NCBI RefSeq assembly: GCF_937877005.1
Contig: NZ_CALEFV010000119.1
Span: 1 to 16,829, forward strand
Reading direction: 5' to 3'
DNA length: 16,829 nt
Source: an uncultured Fibrobacter sp.
GTDB lineage: Bacteria; Fibrobacterota; Fibrobacteria; Fibrobacterales; Fibrobacteraceae
Shown piece by piece: positions 13,703 to 16,829 of the stretch; position 1 is the stretch's first letter; each line of letters begins with the position of its first letter. Made by a program: the position numbers and the translations under genes. Below the pieces are notes generated by a model, which was given only the letters and a program-made list of their open reading frames with translations, made no database searches and had not been told where the DNA came from.

Positions 13703-15385
13703 ATGACTTGGCTTATCAATCTATTCACCCAGCCCTCGGTAGGGCAACAAGTTGTGGCGATTGCCCTCACGGCGGCAGTCGGCCTCATGGTCGGAAAAAT
13801 CAAAGTCAAGGGCATTAGCCTTGGCGGTGCAGGAGCGCTCTTTGTGGGCATCTTGCTTGGGCACTTGGGACTCCGCGTCGAAGGAAATGTGCTCCACTTC
13901 ATCCAGGAATTCGGCCTTATCCTGTTCGTCTATACCATCGGCATGCAGGTGGGCCCAGGCTTCATGGATTCCATCCGTAGGCACGGGCTGGTGCTGAACA
14001 TTCTTTCCGTGGGGATTGTGCTGCTGGGCGTTATCGTGACCCTCTGCCTTTACTTCTTTACCAGCATGCACGACAACGTGCCCGTGCTTATCGGCATGCT
14101 CTGCGGTGCCGTGACCAACACGCCCTCGCTGGGAGCCGCCAATTCCGCATTCGCCGCCGCCGGCGTAGATACGTCCCTGACGGGAATCGGGTATGCGGTA
14201 GCCTACCCCTTCGGCGTCATCGGGATTATTCTTGTAATGCTGCTCGTGCGGCTCGTGTTCCGGCAGGACCCCGCCAAGGCGGCAACCGACTATGCCGATG
14301 AAATCGCCGCCACCAGCAAGGAAATCGAATCCTGCAGCCTTACGGTAGATAACCAGAACCTGTACGGAATCATGCTGAAAGAAATTCCGGACCTGATTTC
14401 TAGCGGCGTGGTGGTGACCCGACTCTTGCGGGGCGAAAACATCTTTACCCCCAACGGAAAAACCGTCATCGAGAAGGGCGACAAGGTGCACATCGTAGGC
14501 ATGCCCGAGGCCGTAGCCGCCATGGAAAAGATTATCGGCAAGCGTCTGGACACGCCCATCACCGCCATTCCCGCCAAGAATACGGAACCCATCCAGGTGA
14601 GGACCGTGCTCGTGACCAACAAGAAAATACTGGGCCGTACCATCGGATCCTTGGCTCTAGCGGAACGCTTTGGCGTGACCGTAAGTCGCGTGACCCGGAG
14701 CGGGTTCAAGTTCACGGGCCGACTGGATTTGCGCATCAAGTTTGCCGACAAGCTGAAAATCGTCGGCCCCGCTTCTGGGCTGGACGCGGTGACCCAAAAA
14801 TTGGGCAACTCCCTAACCGCCCTGGACTACCCTGAAATTCTGCCCGCGTTCCTGGGAATCTTCCTGGGAGTCATCGTAGGGAGCATTCCCTTCGCCATTC
14901 CCGGGATGCCTACCCCGCTTAAGCTTGGGCTTGCAGGCGGCCCGCTGATTGTGGCCATCCTCCTAAGCCGCAAGCGCAAAATCGGACCGCTGAACTTTTT
15001 CATGGCCAACAGCGCAAACCTGATGCTTCGTGAATTCGGCCTTACGCTTTTCTTGAGCTGCGTGGGCCTGAATGCAGGCATCAAGTTCTTTGACGTGCTG
15101 CTAAACGGAAGCGGGCTCTACTACATGGGACTTGCCGCTATCATCACCTTTGTCCCGCTCGCCATCATGGCCGCTGTGGGACACCTGGTTTTCAAGGTGA
15201 ACTACCTTTCGCTCTGCGGCGTGCTTGCAGGAGCTACCACGGACCCGCCGGCCCTAGCCTTTGCCAACAGCCAGGCGGACAGCGAAGCGGTGAACATCGG
15301 GTATGCCTCCGTCTATCCTTTGACCATGTTGCTGCGCATCTTGAGTGGGCAGGTACTCGCCATCCTTTTGCTGCAGGCTCTATAA
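13703..15385 (+). CDS. AspT/YidE/YbjL-family transporter with two TrkA-C domains
   Basis: This 560-aa inner-membrane protein fits the aspartate:alanine exchanger family in length and architecture. A first membrane half (about 12-187) and a second (about 380-558) flank two regulatory TrkA-C-type domains (about 205-290 and 295-375, with IPDLISSGVVVTRLLRGE, KGDKVHIVG and FADKLKIVGP). The duplicated family motif appears in both halves: GMLCGAVTNTPSLGAAN (131-147) and GVLAGATTDPPALAFAN (506-522). Many homologues are annotated only as putative transporters, so aspartate/alanine exchange should not be assumed. There is no clear Shine-Dalgarno site before the ATG. A decayed copy of the same gene type lies at 6781-6940 on the other strand. 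Confidence 0.9.
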   Translation: MTWLINLFTQPSVGQQVVAIALTAAVGLMVGKIKVKGISLGGAGALFVGILLGHLGLRVEGNVLHFIQEFGLILFVYTIGMQVGPGFMDSIRRHGLVLNILSVGIVLLGVIVTLCLYFFTSMHDNVPVLIGMLCGAVTNTPSLGAANSAFAAAGVDTSLTGIGYAVAYPFGVIGIILVMLLVRLVFRQDPAKAATDYADEIAATSKEIESCSLTVDNQNLYGIMLKEIPDLISSGVVVTRLLRGENIFTPNGKTVIEKGDKVHIVGMPEAVAAMEKIIGKRLDTPITAIPAKNTEPIQVRTVLVTNKKILGRTIGSLALAERFGVTVSRVTRSGFKFTGRLDLRIKFADKLKIVGPASGLDAVTQKLGNSLTALDYPEILPAFLGIFLGVIVGSIPFAIPGMPTPLKLGLAGGPLIVAILLSRKRKIGPLNFFMANSANLMLREFGLTLFLSCVGLNAGIKFFDVLLNGSGLYYMGLAAIITFVPLAIMAAVGHLVFKVNYLSLCGVLAGATTDPPALAFANSQADSEAVNIGYASVYPLTMLLRILSGQVLAILLLQAL

Positions 15386-15409
15386 AATTTAAAGTGCTCC
15401 AAAAAAAAT

Positions 15410-15429
15410 CGGCTCCCCTAGGGGAGCCG
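15410..15429. terminator. Bidirectional terminator between convergent genes
   Basis: A perfect 20-bp palindrome, CGGCTCCCC-TA-GGGGAGCCG, is flanked by eight As on the left and TTTCTAT on the right. It can end both the transporter transcript (plus) and the lipoprotein transcript stopping at 15460 (minus). Confidence 0.85.
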
Positions 15430-15459
15430 TTTCTATATGCACCAAAAAGCTAGAAAAAA

Positions 15460-16299
15460 CTACAAGGCCATAATGGCCTTGATGAAGGCACAAGATTCTT
15501 CTGCCGAGGCCTCATCGTAAAAATACATTATGATTTCCTGTTCAGGAATTTCACATGCATAACCACCAGCGGGGCAGGATTCCACGAGAGTCTCACCTTC
15601 TTCAGCCTTGCACTCGGCAGCAGAAGAAGCAGGGCCTTCAACGCAAGAACCATCCTTGGAGCAGTAAGCCTTGTCTCCAGTTACCGGAGCAGTATCCGTG
15701 TTCTTCTCACAGCCGATAATATCGCCGGAAACCTGCATGAACCAACGCGAACCATCGCACTGATAAATATCGGTGCCAAAAGCATCAACAAGAGGAACCG
15801 TTGCGCACTTATGCACCGTTTCGGAGCAAGTATACGCTTCCAGTTCCGCATAGCTCTTCACGGATTCTGGCAACTCTCCGGAATTCGTAGCCGTCGGGTC
15901 AGCCGGTGTTTCAACAACAGGGTCAGCGGGGGTTTCAGTGGCGGGGTCAGCCGGTGTTTCAACAGCAGGATCAGTCGGGTTTTCAGTGGCAGGGTCAGCC
16001 GGAGTTTCTTCGGCAGGCTGCGACGTAGCTTCACAGGCGGCAATAGGACCTGTAACCAGCGATCTCCAAGCATTCACGCCATCGCACTGCATGGTATCAT
16101 TCTTGTCTTCAATCAGAACCTTGGCGCACTTGTTCACAGTCGCAGAACATTCATAGCTGTCGATGTCCATAAAGGTCGGAACGCTTGCCGGGGCGGTATT
16201 ACCGGATGCCGGAGAGCCAGAGGAACTATCATCGCCGCAGGCAACGAAAGAAGCCATTGCAACGGCGGCCAGCGGGAAAAGAACTTTTTTTGAAATCAT
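15460..16299 (-). CDS. Lipoprotein with paired Cys modules, PAD-repeat linker and CPAGG domain
   Basis: This is a 279-aa predicted lipoprotein. The start at 16299 is chosen for AAAGGAG just upstream and a typical signal with lipobox FVAC (Cys21). Domains in order: a Cys/Trp module (about 47-89; CSATVNKCAK, QCDG, W); a linker of five 8-residue repeats of the ETPADPAT type (about 98-137); a second Cys/Trp module (about 153-197; CSETVHKCATV, YQCDGSRW); and a cysteine-rich C-terminal domain (about 209-279; CVEGP, SCPAGGYAC, EIIMYFYDE). The neighbour at 16483 carries the same linker type and C-terminal domain. I know no name or function for these domains; a cell-surface role is inferred from the lipobox. 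Confidence 0.85.
   Translation of the reverse strand: MISKKVLFPLAAVAMASFVACGDDSSSGSPASGNTAPASVPTFMDIDSYECSATVNKCAKVLIEDKNDTMQCDGVNAWRSLVTGPIAACEATSQPAEETPADPATENPTDPAVETPADPATETPADPVVETPADPTATNSGELPESVKSYAELEAYTCSETVHKCATVPLVDAFGTDIYQCDGSRWFMQVSGDIIGCEKNTDTAPVTGDKAYCSKDGSCVEGPASSAAECKAEEGETLVESCPAGGYACEIPEQEIIMYFYDEASAEESCAFIKAIMAL
15895..16010. repeat. 24-bp tandem repeats encoding the PAD linker
   Basis: About five units of 24 bp (plus strand GGGTCAGCCGGTGTTTCAAC with variants) encode ETPADPAT-type repeats. The same unit recurs in the partial gene at the window end (16790-16829), so recombination between the two genes is possible. Confidence 0.8.
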
Positions 16300-16330
16300 T
16301 GTTACTCCTTTAATTATAAAATGAGCCACC

Positions 16331-16359
16331 AAAATACATAAACTAATTCCAAAGTACAA
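16331..16359 (-). promoter_or_regulatory. Candidate promoter of the PAD-linker lipoprotein
   Basis: On the minus strand TTGTAC (16354-16359) and TATTTT (16331-16336) are separated by exactly 17 bp, about 30 bp before the start codon. Confidence 0.4.
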
Positions 16360-16412
16360 CTTTTTTTCAAAAAAAAATGTGATTATTTGTTGTAAAACAC
16401 AACAACAAAAAA

Positions 16413-16433
16413 CAGCTCCCCTGATGGGGAGTC
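16413..16433 (-). terminator. Terminator of the partial lipoprotein gene
   Basis: A 6-bp GC stem CTCCCC-TGAT-GGGGAG (16416-16431) is followed on the minus strand by CTGTTTTTTGTT. It resembles the terminator core at 15410-15429. Confidence 0.75.
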
Positions 16434-16482
16434 GTTTTGCATAGCCGCGCTAGGTTCATTCACCTAAACGCTCTACAAAAAA

Positions 16483-16829
16483 TTACATATTCATAAACGC
16501 TTTCAGTTGTGCGCAGTTCAGGCCATAACCTTCATAAAGGTACATGATAATATCGTTTTCACCGATATCGCACGCCTCACCACCAGCAGGGCACTGATCA
16601 ACAACAACTTCGCCTTCTTCCTCGACGCAACCACCCACGAAAGAAGAGGGACCTTCAGCACATACAAAATCAGATTCCTTCAAGCAGGAAACTCTATCGC
16701 CCGAATCAGCGGGCTCTTCGCCTGCGCCAGGGCCGGTAGGTTCTTCGCCTGCGCCAGGACCGGCGGGCTCTTCGCCTGCGCCAGGGTCAGCGGGGGTTTC
16801 AGTGGCAGGGTCAGCCGGTGTTTCAACAG
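16483..16829 (-). CDS. PAD/GAGEEP-linker lipoprotein paralogue, 5' end beyond window
   Basis: The frame is open from the window end to the stop at 16483, giving 114 visible residues. It starts with two ETPADPAT-type repeats, changes to three GAGEEPAGP-type 9-residue repeats, then has a cysteine-rich C-terminal domain. That domain is shared with the gene at 15460-16299: C...C-AEGP...C...QCPAGGEAC...IIMYLYE...C...LKAFM. The signal peptide and any N-terminal modules lie outside the window, so its lipoprotein nature is inferred from the paralogue. The TTG at 16683 inside the frame is not a credible start, since the frame continues upstream with matching repeats. Function is unknown. Confidence 0.8.
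   Translation of the reverse strand, partial: VETPADPATETPADPGAGEEPAGPGAGEEPTGPGAGEEPADSGDRVSCLKESDFVCAEGPSSFVGGCVEEEGEVVVDQCPAGGEACDIGENDIIMYLYEGYGLNCAQLKAFMNM

Noticed and set aside
13721..14491. 256-aa minus-strand ORF
   Set aside because: Antisense shadow of the AspT-family transporter; His/Gly/Glu-rich with no motif.
15895..16010. Regular repeats suggesting a CRISPR array
   Set aside because: The units are contiguous, 24 bp long, in frame and encode a Pro/Asp linker; there are no spacers.

Overview
The window looks like a chromosomal segment of a Fibrobacter species (rumen or gut fibre degrader; phylum Fibrobacterota). The evidence is indirect but consistent: poly-serine linkers, two surface lipoproteins with the Fibrobacter succinogenes major paralogous (FISUMP) domain, a family 9 pectate lyase ending in a type IX-like sorting domain, and several other Cys-lipoproteins. 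No rRNA, tRNA, CRISPR array or intact mobile element was recognised.

Layout. (1) 1-3457: a pectin-degradation cluster made of the 3' end of one PL9-like pectate lyase, a convergent SGNH/GDSL-hydrolase lipoprotein, and a divergent full-length paralogue of the lyase. (2) 3405-7100: a decayed accessory stretch. It holds a frameshifted ORF6N-domain relic that runs antisense into the lyase tail, an overlooked 49-aa membrane miniprotein, a tight three-gene operon of unknown function (127, 207 and 82 aa) with its own terminator, candidate small peptide genes (one apparently frameshifted), about 650 bp of very AT-rich DNA, a 17-aa Met/Arg/Lys repeat ORF, and the C-terminal relic of an AspT-type transporter gene. 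(3) 7149-12828, minus strand: a compact array of LysR regulator, N-acetylglutamate synthase (ArgA type), a large FISUMP lipoprotein and a nitroreductase, with gaps of only 18-28 bp, so probably one operon. (4) 12960-15385, plus strand: a small FISUMP lipoprotein, then an intact AspT/YidE-family transporter. (5) 15460-16829, minus strand: two paralogous lipoproteins, the second cut by the window end, with tandem Pro/Asp/Glu repeat linkers and a shared cysteine-rich C-terminal domain.

Working together: the lyase pair and the esterase-like lipoprotein plausibly act on pectin at or outside the cell surface. The LysR-argA operon links regulation of arginine biosynthesis with a surface lipoprotein and a redox enzyme, which is an unusual combination. 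The 3.8-5.3 kb operon is the best candidate for something undescribed, but nothing in its sequence gives a function. All statements rest on reading the sequence; no database search was run.
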